From NCBI RefSeq assembly GCF_000346465.2, contig NC_034012.1:23563833-23627832 (forward strand): a stretch of 64,000 nt of DNA, in the 5' to 3' direction. The position numbers and the translations under genes are program-made. Below, piece after piece: positions 48,501 to 64,000 of this stretch. This DNA is from Prunus persica (Eukaryota; Streptophyta; Magnoliopsida; Rosales; Rosaceae). A model generated the notes under the pieces. It was given only the letters and a program-made list of their open reading frames with translations, was not told where the DNA came from and made no database searches. How positions within the stretch are numbered: the stretch's first letter is position 1; each line of letters opens with the position of its first letter.

Positions 48501-48619
48501 TTACAGACATTTCAATGCAAGATAAAATGGTGATTTATGACAATGAGAAGCAGATGATTGGATGGGGTCCTGGAAACTGTGATAAGCTACCCAAGTCTAG
48601 AAGTTTCAGCTTTTGGTGA
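45582..48619 (+). CDS. Aspartic protease, A1 family (Asp1-like)
   Basis: A secretory-pathway pepsin-like protease. Eight exons: 45582-45796, 45911-46028, 46431-46654, 47375-47599, 47710-47848, 48062-48262, 48355-48427, 48507-48619, all in phase, 435 aa. A signal peptide is visible (basic MKTEGKSGW then hydrophobic LLLLMSLLVMG). The first catalytic motif is DPDTGSDLTW (D92), followed by the Cys-rich loop typical of plant atypical/nucellin-like members (DAPCVRCTE, CKDPLC, NPEQCDYEVEYADGGSS). Also present: CGYDQ, GVLGLGKG, the second catalytic motif FDSGSSYTY (D288) and C-terminal MIGWGPGNCD. There is no plant-specific insert, as expected for this subgroup. Introns are ordinary. Converges with the ALDH gene. 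The specific substrate is unknown. Confidence 0.93.
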
Positions 48620-49009
48620 TGCTTCGTGAGGTTCTCAGACTTGCACGTTTATAATGGCGTATGATCACAGAGAATTATTCTGCAGAAAGAAACATTCTCC
48701 GCTGTATACTATATAGGATTGGAGGGGAATAGTTCCATTTCCAATGTACATTTTATATATTTCACATGTATGTATGTAGAATCACGTCTACTTGGTATTT
48801 CTATTTCCAACCATATATGTTGGTGAAAACTATATAGTATACTTCAGGTTACATATGAAGAATATTCTGACTTCTTTACAATGTGCTGAGCTCAATTATA
48901 GTTCTCAATTTCTTTTATCATTTTCGGAGACAATGTAACACTTCTGTTGTAACCTCTGCCTTGGTCAAGGTGGTAACTGAAGGGGTTTGACAGAGTGATC
49001 GGTGTTGAG
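48620..49009. other. 3' flank of the protease gene
   Basis: 3' UTR and short intergenic spacer between convergent genes. No separate gene. Confidence 0.5.
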
Positions 49010-49148
49010 TTATTTTTCTTTAGCAAAAAAGATTGAAACATAACCAGTGAGGTATAGCTCACACACACTACTAAGGTGCCGTGGGGGTTCCAACTTGAGA
49101 GCACTGGTCTGCAAGTCAAGGCTCTTTTCCATTAGACTAGACCCTGTT
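49010..49148 (-). mobile_element. tRNA-derived SINE (copy B)
   Basis: On the minus strand it reads GGTCTAGTCTAATGGAAAAG (A-box region) and CTTGACTTGCAGACCAGT, then TCAAGTTGGAACCCC (B-box region), CACCTTAGTAGTGTGTGTG and an A/T-rich tail. It shares this whole order with copy A at 33271. It lies in the short spacer between the convergent protease and ALDH genes. Confidence 0.65.
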
Positions 49149-49391
49149 GGTAAAACAGAAATTTGTAGGGGAAGGCCTAAACCCCAAACCTTTTAAACTT
49201 AACAAAACTGAAATTTGTAGGGAAAAGCAATATTATAACGTAACCAGAACAGCAATTACAGATACATACATTGCAATGCATATTATTCAGTTGAAGAGGC
49301 CTAATAATTACTAATTTTGATTGATCCATATCAACTTACATACAAGAAAGACTGAATTGAAGACATCCTGTCTAGAGCCTGCCTAATTTCA

Positions 49392-54737
<5,346 letters not shown>

Positions 54738-54793
<56 letters not shown>
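54738..54793. repeat. (AG)n microsatellite in the ALDH3I1 leader
   Basis: About 28 AG units. On the transcript strand this is (CT)n ending about four bases before the ATG. Pure, so probably variable in length between individuals. Confidence 0.95.
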
Positions 54794-54795
<2 letters not shown>

Positions 54796-55110
54796 CAATG
54801 GCTAGCTAGCTTATGGCTGTTTCATCAATGGCAGTGTCTTTGAAAGCTTTGAAAGTGTATACCGCACGCAGGAGCGAAGAAGCCCCACATGCAGGGAAAG
54901 GGAAAGCAGAGTAGTACGTGCATATAGCAGCTAGGTGCAGGACCGCAGGGACCAGCAGCCACAGAGAGAGCTAATAGCAACATTACGAGCAAATACGACG
55001 CTTTCTCTGCCGCTGAAAACAGAAGCGGATAATGTTTCAGAAACTTGATTGGTGGGTGGGTCTAGGAAACGCGCATCATAAGCTCCCATAGGCTGAGTCG
55101 GGCTACAAAG
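54794..55110. promoter_or_regulatory. Upstream region of ALDH3I1
   Basis: Presumed promoter of the minus-strand gene. No firm TATA box or known motif was picked out. The left 8-bp copy of the target duplication of the next element ends at 55110. Confidence 0.35.
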
Positions 55111-55666
55111 TAGGGGTTGGCACGATCCGAATTAGATCAGTTTTATCTGAAAACTACGGTCGGATTAATTACAATATAACAATTTGGTTCGGTTCAATTT
55201 TTATAAAAGTCATGAAGAAAACCAAACCAAATCAATTTAAGATAATTTAGTTCGATTTGGTTATGCTGGTTTGGGCCTAAGCCCAATTTTTATTTTTATT
55301 TTTGCATATTTTTCAACATTATTAGCTCAATTACAACCAACAAATTCAAAATTTGTTCCATACTTAAATTATTTTTTAAAGTACGAAACAATCCTAAAGT
55401 TCAACATGCCATAAAACTTCAAATTTCAATAACTAATATAGCTCAATTCAAATATCCATATATAGTTATTACCTAATTAGAAATAAATATACACATAAAC
55501 GGTCCGGTTTGATTTTGATCAGTTTACAAAAGCTCAAAATTAAACCAAACCATATATAGTCCGGTTTGATTTTTAAACTGTTTGACTTTTTCTTAGTTAA
55601 AACCAAACCAAACCAAACCAAACCTATAATTACAGTTTGATTCAGTAGAATTGATGCCCACCCCTC
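55111..55666. mobile_element. hAT-type non-autonomous element, 556 bp
   Basis: The left end TAGGGGTTGGCA and the right end (reverse complement GAGGGGTGGGCA) form inverted termini. The interior is rich in opposite-oriented GGTTCGGTT/AACCAAACC words. Flanking 8-bp sequences CTACAAAG (55103-55110) and CTACAAAC (55667-55674) match at 7 of 8. No transposase. Confidence 0.75.
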
Positions 55667-55674
55667 CTACAAAC

Positions 55675-56007
55675 TCCCCTATACGAGTGCCAGTGCATTC
55701 GAGAGGCAATGGCGGGTCCAAGCAATGTCGGATCCATGAATTTTACTCCTGACGGTACATGTATAGAAGCCCACAAATTTTTGTTAAACAATAAAAACTG
55801 TAAAAAGATGTGTAAAATCAATACTAATTTACTTACTATTTACAAATCATCTTAATAACCACTTATCTTTTCCTATGAGACATTCCATATTTTAAAAAAA
55901 AGAAAAAAAAGAACATGCTTTAAAATAGGCACATAATCAATTTATGTAGTAATTATTTGTATGGCTAGATTATTATGTCTTGCTTCAAAAATATAATCTA
56001 AGGTTTA
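55675..56007. other. No gene seen
   Basis: AT-rich spacer between the hAT-type element and the copia element. Confidence 0.5.
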
Positions 56008-56012
56008 TCATC

Positions 56013-56323
56013 TGTTATAAAGAAGTGAAACCCACATAGATAAAGTTAGAGGGTATTAGTCAAAAGATGGAATTATGATGTTGGGGAGAAATCATTATGT
56101 CTCTCTTAAAAGTCATTTGCTTTACCTATAAATAGACATTATATTTGCTTGTAAATACACACGAATGAGAGAAGAGAATAGAGTCAGAGTCAGAGAGAAG
56201 AGAAAGAGTGAAGTCTATATGAGGAGAAATTCTGTCAGTGTAAACACCACAAAGAGAAATATAATTCCACTCACAATATTACAGTGGTACTTCTCATACT
56301 CTGATTATTCTAGTTCTATAACA
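56013..56323 (+). repeat. 5' LTR of the copia element
   Basis: 311 bp. TATA box CTATAAATAG near 56129-56138, followed by a GA-rich presumed leader start. Ends TCTATAACA. Confidence 0.95.
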
Positions 56324-56340
56324 CGTTATCAGCACGATAG
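56324..56340 (+). other. Primer-binding site of the copia element
   Basis: CGTTATCAGCACGATAG directly after the LTR. It is not the standard initiator-Met site (TGGTATCAGAGC) but shares TATCAG. The same site is found beside the LTR at the left edge of the window. The priming tRNA is not identified. Confidence 0.6.
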
Positions 56341-56752
56341 TCTTTCCTTTTTATTTCTGAATTTTTCCCAACTCAACACTATGTGGATATTTCTCTGTCT
56401 CATCTCTGTCATATGTCTACTCTCACTTTACTACTACGACGACATGCAAACTTTCTTTTTTGTGTTCTCACAATTTTTATGTTGTTTCATCCATGCTTGT
56501 TTAATTTACTTCTTTGTAACGTAATTTGGAATGACGCGATTTTTATACCCCATCCTGTTATTTTATGGTGGTGTAATTTTTTACCCATCGCGTTGTAACA
56601 CAAATTATTGTAATAAAGTGATGGTGTGATCTTAAAATTCATATATTATATCTTGAATAGTGGCACAGTTATATTGCTCACAATATATGATATATTATGC
56701 ACTTCATATATATTAGGTGGTGGTTTTTATCCCCATATTTATTTTATTTATG

Positions 56753-57281
56753 GTATGGAATAGGTTTATTACCCATACAACAATATTTATTTAAAGGTGT
56801 GGCGCGGGTTTATCGTCCACACAGCTGCCTTTACTTTTATTTAAAAAGTATGGAGCAGAATTAGTGCCCATACAAGCACATTTACTTTTACTTAAAGTAT
56901 GATGTGGAATTAACCCTCATACTTTATGAATTTACTTTACCGCACATTTACTTTTATTTAAAGTATGATGTGGAATTAACCCTCATACTTTATAAATTTA
57001 CTTTACCGCATATTTACTTTTATTTAAAGTATGGTGCGGAATTAACGTCCATACAGCAAGAAATTTACTTTATGAATTTACTTTACCGCACATTTACTTT
57101 TATTTAAAGTATGATGTGGAATTAACCCTCATACTTTATAAATTTACTTTACCGCATATTTACTTTTATTTAAAGTATGGTGCGGAATTAACGTCCATAC
57201 AGCAAGCAATTTACTTTATGAATTTACTTTACCGCACATTTAATTTTATTTAAGGTATAGTGCGGGTTTATCGTCCATACC
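56753..57281 (+). repeat. Hairpin repeat array in the copia leader
   Basis: Nine units. In eight, a 6-base arm is followed exactly 20 bases later by its perfect reverse complement: GTATGG/CCATAC at 56753, 56848, 57029, 57175; GTATGA/TCATAC at 56897, 56963, 57109; GTGTGG/CCACAC at 56797. The ninth (57254) is GGTATAG/CCATACC with one mismatch. Loops resemble TGYGGAATTAACSY or GYGGGTTTATCG. The later units are spaced 66-80 bp. They lie between the LTR and gag, so they would be in the 5' leader of the genomic RNA. Confidence 0.85.
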
Positions 57282-57365
57282 AGCAAATTCATAGCACTTT
57301 ATTTTTATCATCAATTAATATACATGAATAATGAGTGCTTGAAATTCCTATTAATAAGTGGCTTA

Positions 57366-60300
57366 ATGTCCCAGATCCCGAGCCTAAAGTTTCGAATGGC
57401 AGATTTGGCAAAACTAGAGTTTGCTGCCTTGGACCTTTCTAGGGACAACTATTTATCATGGGTCCTGGATGCCAAAATCCATCTACGAGCAATGGCCTCG
57501 GACAAACAATTATAGATGAGAATGATGCTTCGCCTGAAGAGAATGCGAAGGCCATGATCTTTCTTCGCCTCCACATCCATGAAGCGCTGAAAAGCGAATA
57601 TGTGGTGGTTGATGAACCGTTGGTCCTATGGAAAGCTCTAGGTGAAAGATACAATCACCAGAGGATGGTGACTCTCCCAAGAGCTAGATACGAATGGACT
57701 CACTTGAGATTTCAAGATTTCAAGTCAGTGTCCGAGTATAACTCTGCTATGCACAGAATTACCTCATTAATGAGGCAATGTGGTGAAAATATATCTGAGG
57801 AGGATATGCTCAAAAAAACTCTGAGCACTTTTCATGCTTCAAATGTCCTCCTTTAGCAGCAATACAGACATAGCGGTTTCAAGAAGTACTCGGAACTTGT
57901 ATCTTGCCTCTTGTTAGCTGAGCAGAATAATGAGCTCTTATTAAAGAATCACCAATCTCGCCTAACGGGCTCAACACCACTTCCTGAAATAAATGCTGCT
58001 TCTCAGGAAGTGAATGCCACTTCATCTCGTGGCAGTATCCACAAACGTGGGCGAAGGGGCAAGCGTGGCCGCTGGCAAGGAAGCAGAAAAGATCGTGGTG
58101 CTCGTTCAGATGGTTTAGGTCCAAGGAGCAGTCCATCCACGAATGGCAAAAATGCATCCCATAATAGGGGAAAGACACAGACGAGCCATGTGCCTATAAA
58201 TGTTGAAAGCACTTGTCACAGATGTGGTGCAAAGGGACATTGGGTGCGCGCATGTCGTATGCCCAAGCATTTGGCGGATCTCTATCAAGCTTCACTTAAG
58301 AACAAGAAAGTGGAGATAAATTACATTGATCATACTCCACCAGCCACAGATGGCTCATCAGAAATATCGCGTCAGCTAAACAAAACGCATTTGGATGTTT
58401 ATGATTTTGTTGCTGAAAGAGGGAATGGAGCTTATGGGTCCGAATTAGATTAAATTTCTTAATGTACTATTTGTATTAGCTGAAATGTTGTTTAATTTTC
58501 ATTTCAATCCAATAAAAGTGGCAATGTTTTCTTCTTTATTGATTCAGCTTATTTTTACTTATTTGAAGGCATGGATGTAAATTATGGATGCCCTCAAAAC
58601 AAAGGCTATGGCAAAGATATTTGTCTCGCAAACAGCGTGACTACTCATACGATCCTTCAAGATCGGAAGTATTTCTCAAAATTAATGCTTACGAAAGCAA
58701 AGATAACAACCATATCAGGTCCTGCAGATCTGATTGAAGGCTCAAGAATAGCCCAAATTATGTTACCAAATGGAACAATACTGTCCATTCCAGATGCTTT
58801 GTATTCATCTAACTCCAAAAGGAATCTGTTGAGTTTCAAAGATATACGTTTGAATAGCTACCATGTTGAAACAAAGAAAGAGGAAAACATGGAATATCTT
58901 TGCATTACCTCCAGTGATACCCAAAAGCGTATACTGGAGAAGCTTTGTGCGCTCTCATCAGGGTTGTATTATACAACCATACGGACAATTGAGGCACATA
59001 GTGTCATGGACCAAGAGCCCATTGACTCAAATGCTTTTAAGCTTTGGCATGACAGGTTGGGTCATCCTGGATCCACCATGATGCGCAGGATCATCACCAA
59101 CTCTAAAGGACATCCCTTGTTGACTAAACACATTATGTTATCAAGTGACATCTTTTGCCAAGATTGTTCACAAGGGAAGTTGGTGATCAGACCATCACAA
59201 CCAAAGGTTGATGTTGAGTCTCCATCATTTTTGCAGAGAATTCAAGGGGACATTTGTGGACCTATTCATCCCCATGTGGACCATTTCGGTACTTTATGGT
59301 CTTAGTGGACGCATCTACCCGATGGTCACATGTTTGTCTTTTGTCCACTCAGAATATGGCATTTGCTAGGCTTTTGGCTCAGATAATTAAATTACGAGCC
59401 CAATTCCCAAATTATCCCCATTAAGTCAATCAGACTCGATAATGCTGGTGAATTTACATCTCAGACTTTTGATGACTACTGCATGTCACTAGGCATTAAC
59501 ATTGAACATCATGTTCCCCATGTGCATACTCAAAATGGCTTGGCAGAAGCTTTAATTAAGCGTCTTCAGTTGATAGCACACAGTTTGCTAATGAAAACAA
59601 AGTTGCCAGTTTCTGCTTGGGGATATGCCATTTTACATGCAGCATCACTTGTGCGATTGAGGCCCGTCGCCAACAATCAATATTCTCCAATACAACTCGT
59701 ATTGGGGAATCAACCAAACATTTCACATTTAAGAGTTTTTGGGTGTGCGGTATCTGTGCTCATTGCACCACCGCAACGTACTAAGATGGGCCCTCAACGC
59801 GGATTGAGAATTTATATTGGTTTTAATTCACTATCTATCATCAGATATCTGGAACCCCTGACAAGTGATATTTTTACCGCACGGTTTGCGGATTGTCGTT
59901 TTGATGAGACAATCTTCTCACCATTAGGGGGAGAAAAATCTGTGTCTAAAGAATAAGGCAAACTCATTCCTGAAGAACAACATGAATTATCGTGGAATGT
60001 ACCCATATTGTCTCATCTCGATCCTCGTACTGCTCAATGCGAAAACGAAGTGAGAAGGATCATTCACCTCCAAAGTATTGCAAATCAGATGCCAGATGCA
60101 TATAATAATGCAGCAAAGGTGACGAAATCTCATATCCCAGCTGCAAATGCACCCGCACGGATTGATGTCCATAATGGACAAAGCAATGTGCCAGCAAATG
60201 GTTCATCTGCTGCACGCCTGAAGCGTGGCAGACCACTAGGCTCAAAAGATTCAGTTCCTCGAAAGAGGAAGTTGATGGCCAAAATGAATCCAAATGAAAT

Positions 60301-62203
60301 AAATGGAGAGCCCACAATTCATAATTCAAATGCCCCTCAAGAGGGACAGGTAATTCCTGAAAAGGAAAACGTTATTGGTGAGACAAGTGCCCCTGGAGTG
60401 GCAACTGTATTTGAAAGTCAAGAAATCTCCATAAATTATACGTCCACTGATGAATTGTGGAATAGAAACGAGATTATCATCGATGATATATTTGCATTTT
60501 CAGTGGCTGCTGAGATCATAAAAGATGATGATATTGAGCCGTGCTCTATTGATGAATGCACAAAGAGGCAAGATTGGCCTAAATGGAAAGATGCAATCCA
60601 GGCAGAATTAAATTCTTTGGAAAAAATGAGTGTTTTAGGACCTATTGTTCCAACTCCACCCTATGTGAACCCTGTAGGTTACAAGTGGGTGTTTACAAGA
60701 AAACGCAATGAGAAAAATGAGATCTTAAGGTATAAAGCGCGACTCGTTGCACAAGGTTTTTCACAAAGGCCTGGAATTGATTATGTGGAAACGTACTCTC
60801 CAGTAATGGACACAATTACATTCTGTTACGTAATAAGTTTGGCAGTTTCAGAAAAACTTGAAATGAGACTCATGGATGTCATTACCGCATATCTGTATGG
60901 AGAATTGGATACAAATATATACATGAAAGTCCCAGAAGGATTCAAGCTACCTGAAACAGCCAGAAATAAACCACGGGGCATGTTCTCAGTTAAATTGAGA
61001 AGATCATTATATGGGCTAAAAAAATCTGGACGAATGTGGTACAATCGTCTCAGTAAGTATTTACTGAAGGAAGGATACACAAATGGTCCTATTTGCCAAT
61101 GTGTGTTTATTAAGAAATCAGAGTTTAGATTTGCGATAGTGGCAGTATATGCCGACGACATGAATCTAATTGGAACTTCTGAAGAGCTCCAAAAGACTGT
61201 TGATTATCTCAAACGTGAGTTTGAGATGAAAGTCCTTGGAAAGACAAAATATTGTCTTGGCCTGCAGATTGAGCACAGTGCTAATGGAATTTTGGTGGAT
61301 CAATCAACTTATACTGAAAAAGTATTGAAACTGTTTGACATGGATAAAGCCCATCCACTTAGCACTCCAATGGTCGTTCGGTCGCTTGACACTAAGAAAG
61401 ACCCATATCATTCAAAAGGGGATGATGAAATGGTCCTTGGCCCAGAAGTACCATATCTTAGTGCAATAGGTGCTTTATTGTACTTAGCACAATGTGCTAG
61501 ACCAGACATATCATTTTCAGTAAATCTGTTAGCAAGGTACAATTCTACTCCAACAAGGTGACATTGGACCGGCATCAAACATGTTTTACGATACCTTCGT
61601 GGGACAACAGACATGGGCTTATTCTATTCCAGTGAATCGATCAACGCCCAGAGTATTGTTGGGTATGCTGATGCAGGATATCTCTCTGATCCACATCAAG
61701 GACGATCACAGACTGGGTATGTATTTACATGTGGAGGAACTGCAATCTCATGGCGCTTAACGAAACAAACACTAGTGGCCACATCTTCCAATCACTGAGA
61801 AATACTTGCCCTCCATGAAGCCAGTCGTGAATGCGTTTGGTTAAGGTCGGTGATCCATCACATCTGAAGCACATGTGCTCTACCCTCAGCAACAGACACT
61901 CCAACAATCCTGAATGAGGACAATGCAGCTTGTATTGCTCAGATCACGCAGGGGGGGGGGTATATCAAGGGTGACAGGACTAAGCACATATCACCAAAGT
62001 TTTTCTACACACATGAGCTCCAGAAGAGTTAAGAAATCAAAGTCAGACAAATCTGCTCAAGCGTTAACCTGGCAGATCTCTTCACCAAATTATTGCCAAA
62101 ATGTACATTCCAAAAGTTAGTGCATGGCATCGAATTACGACAACTCTGCAAGCAATCAAGTTGGAGCATGCAAAATCAGGGAGAGCATTCAAGAGTCCTC
62201 TAA
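57366..62203 (+). pseudogene. Copia gag-pol, multiply disrupted
   Basis: Gag starts MSQIPSLKFR (57366). It shifts frame near 57512, has a TAG at 57856, then zinc knuckle CHRCGAKGHWVRAC (about 58210). The protease reads LANSVTTHTI where family members have DS[AG]TTH, so the catalytic Asp is Asn. The pre-integrase block is LWHDRLGHPG. The integrase begins QGDICGPIHPH but is broken at about 59305 and 59420; its end contains NGLAEALIKRL. RT is open for 517 codons (60008-61561) with YADDM and IYMKVPEGF, then TGA. The RNase H part (IVGYADAGYLSD) has more stops and a G run at 61950. No functional polyprotein. Confidence 0.92.
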
Positions 62204-62415
62204 CATAGGCCATATGTGCGTTGTACTCTTTTTCCTTCGACTAGGGTTTTTCCCACCAGGTTTTTCCTAGCAAGGTTTTAACGAGGCAACATGAGCGCAT
62301 TACCCTTATGTCCCATATAAAGTTGTACTCTTTTTCTTTCGCTTAGGTTTTTTCCCACTGGGTTTTTCCAAGCAAGGTTTTAATGAGACAACCGATCTAG
62401 GAACATATGGTCTTC

Positions 62416-62424
62416 AAAGGGGAG
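62416..62424 (+). other. Polypurine tract of the copia element
   Basis: AAAGGGGAG immediately before the TG of the 3' LTR. Confidence 0.85.
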
Positions 62425-62735
62425 TGGTATAAAGAAGTGAAGCCCACATAGATAAAGCTAGAGGGTATTAGTCAAAAGATGGAATTATGATGTTGGGGAG
62501 AAATTATTATGTCTCCCTTAAAAGCCATTTGCTTTGCCTATAAATAGACATTATATTTGCTTGTAAAAACACACGAATGAGAGAAGAGAATAGAGTGAGA
62601 GTCAGAGAGAAGAGAAAGAGTGAAGTCTATCTGAGGAGAAATTCTGTCAGTGTAAACACCACAAAGAGAAATATAATTTCACTCCCAATATTACAGTGGT
62701 ACTTCTCATACTCTGATTATTCTAGTTATATAACA
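62425..62735 (+). repeat. 3' LTR of the copia element
   Basis: 311 bp, 13 differences from the 5' LTR by eye. Ends ATATAACA, followed by the TCATC target duplication. Confidence 0.95.
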
Positions 62736-62740
62736 TCATC

Positions 62741-63809
62741 TACTTTTATATTACATATAGATTTCAAGAAATTAACCATAATGCACCCTCACAGACACGT
62801 ATAATAACCTTACATACATGGGTGGGTTAAGGTTGGGGAATTGGGGTGCTTTGGGGGAAGTATGCTTTCAAATTGAATTTTAGGGTTATCAGGTGCAGCT
62901 AGCCCTCTTTTTTATTTTTTTTCACACGGGGAAAAGCGTTGATCATATAACTTCTAAAAAAAAAAGAAAAAAAGAAAAGGACACACGCAAGTTGTTGTCT
63001 AGCTTTCTCTAGGGCAATATATAAAACAGATGGTGACATGGCTTGCCCATCCATCCACCACATGCAGGGGTCAATATTTTTTGCTCTAGGCGGCGATTCT
63101 AGATTTTTGGGGGTCACTTGACCACATTTGCTCTTATGTGGATCTGCCATTAGATCTAGGAACTCTTTACTCAAGAGTTAATTTTTTTTATTTTTTTAAA
63201 CAAAAGATTATCTTAAAATCTAAACTGATATTATTATCATTCATTAGTCAAGGAATGCATAATATTACAAGCAAAAGTTTTCCATGACGAGTTTTCATAT
63301 TCAAATAAAATGTCATTGTTTATATGCAGGCTAGCAATACAACATCAAAGGAAAGGCAACTCATGATTCGGACATTGTTCGAAGTATTATTTTGTTCACA
63401 TATTCTTATTCTATTTGCTACAAGTTAATCGTGTTTATACCCTCCAAACGCTAGGTCTATTTTCAAGTTCATACATGAACTATTAATAATTTATAAATGC
63501 ATGCACAAACTTGAATAAATCATAAAAAGTGCCCCATCCGTTAGCCAAAATGTTAGTAAAATCATTAAATGCCTATGTTGATGCTGATTTTTGAATCAAC
63601 ACTAGAATGAAAGGATCACAATCACATACACATAAAACAAGTGTTTGAGTGGTTGACCAATAATTGGGTTACGTCTACTATAGTCATAATTGTATTTGTA
63701 TAAGAGCTATATACATTTATTTGAGAGAGAAAACCTAGCAAAAGAAAAGTGAGATAGAGGAGGTTTAGAGTAGGGCATCTCAACTATTATAGGGTCCCTA
63801 TTAGAAATA
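62741..63809. other. No gene seen
   Basis: AT-rich spacer. The short frames have no domain or splice context. Confidence 0.5.
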
Positions 63810-63995
63810 TACAGCCCCGATCTCTTGGACCACAGGGGTCCAAGAGACTGTGGTCACCCACCGTTGGATGTAACATCCAACGGTTCAAAAAATTTCTTAA
63901 AATGAGTGCAAGAGTGAGTGAACCGTTGAATTTACATGTAACGGTAAGTGGCCACAAATCTTTTGGACTCCTGTAGTCCAAGAGATCAGGACTGT
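63810..63995. mobile_element. Palindromic MITE, 186 bp
   Basis: Left TACAGCCCCGATCTCTTGG and right (reverse complement) TACAGTCCTGATCTCTTGG are inverted termini. Pairing continues through GGACYACAGGRGTCCAA and the ACCGTTGGATGTAACATCC region to near the centre, so most of the element folds into one hairpin. No coding capacity; target duplication not resolved. Confidence 0.85.
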
Positions 63996-64000
63996 AGAAA

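Larger units (their letters stand above)
56013..62735 (+). mobile_element. Complete but inactive Ty1-copia LTR retrotransposon
   Basis: The two LTRs are both 311 bp (56013-56323 and 62425-62735), TG...CA, flanked by a perfect TCATC duplication (56008-56012, 62736-62740). I count 13 substitutions and no indel between them (about 4.2%). The site after the 5' LTR, CGTTATCAGCACGA, is the primer-binding region; the polypurine tract AAAGGGGAG (62416-62424) precedes the 3' LTR. Order is gag, protease, integrase, RT, RNase H. The ~1-kb leader is filled with hairpin repeats. Coding parts are broken, so it is non-autonomous. Confidence 0.96.

Overview
The window looks like nuclear DNA of a woody eudicot, most likely Rosaceae (an inference). 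Genes carry many short GT-AG introns, intergenic DNA is AT-rich, and there is a solo Cassandra LTR with a 5S-like insert, Ty1-copia elements, hAT, CACTA and foldback MITEs, tRNA-derived SINEs and many GA/TA microsatellites. One scaffold gap of exactly 100 N lies at 3246-3345. Nothing prokaryotic, organellar or CRISPR-like was seen.

Four protein genes can be read exon by exon and stay in frame at every junction: a GH35 beta-galactosidase (minus, 18 exons, 25379-36525, 733 aa); an ATAF1-type NAC transcription factor (plus, 3 exons, 42189-43589, 292 aa); an A1-family aspartic protease (plus, 8 exons, 45582-48619, 435 aa); and a plastid-type family 3 aldehyde dehydrogenase, ALDH3I1-like (minus, 12 exons, 49392-54733, 549 aa). 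The protease and the dehydrogenase converge. A fifth, unrecognised multi-exon gene (about 141 aa) lies on the minus strand at 4247-6990. Gene remnants include an ULP2-type SUMO-protease pseudogene (21600-23085), a DUF868 fragment (about 8036-8180) and an uncertain partial gene at 17313-17755.

Layout: 1-2.4 kb holds the edge of a minus-strand copia LTR and a short inverted repeat. 2.4-4.2 kb is a large inverted repeat around the gap. 4.2-9 kb has the unrecognised gene and fragments. 10.4-14.3 kb has a hAT MITE, a 21-copy ~98-bp satellite and a 62-bp repeat. 18.5-21.2 kb is a non-coding LTR-element end with 29-bp repeats, interrupted by the Cassandra solo LTR. 21.6-23.1 kb is the ULP2 pseudogene. 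25.4-36.5 kb is the beta-galactosidase, whose introns hold a decayed copia (itself interrupted by a GC-rich element), a CACTA MITE, a SINE and two copies of another repeat. 37.2-38 kb is a long foldback element. 42-55 kb is the gene-dense part. 55.1-55.7 kb is a hAT-type element. 56.0-62.7 kb is a complete but decayed Ty1-copia element with 311-bp LTRs and a TCATC target duplication. 63.8-64 kb is a palindromic MITE.

The genes do not form a pathway. NAC (stress/ABA-type transcription factor), ALDH3 (aldehyde detoxification) and GH35 (cell-wall galactan) are ordinary plant neighbours. The most unusual signal is in the copia leader (56753-57281): about nine hairpins of fixed geometry whose 6-bp stems change in a compensated way between copies.
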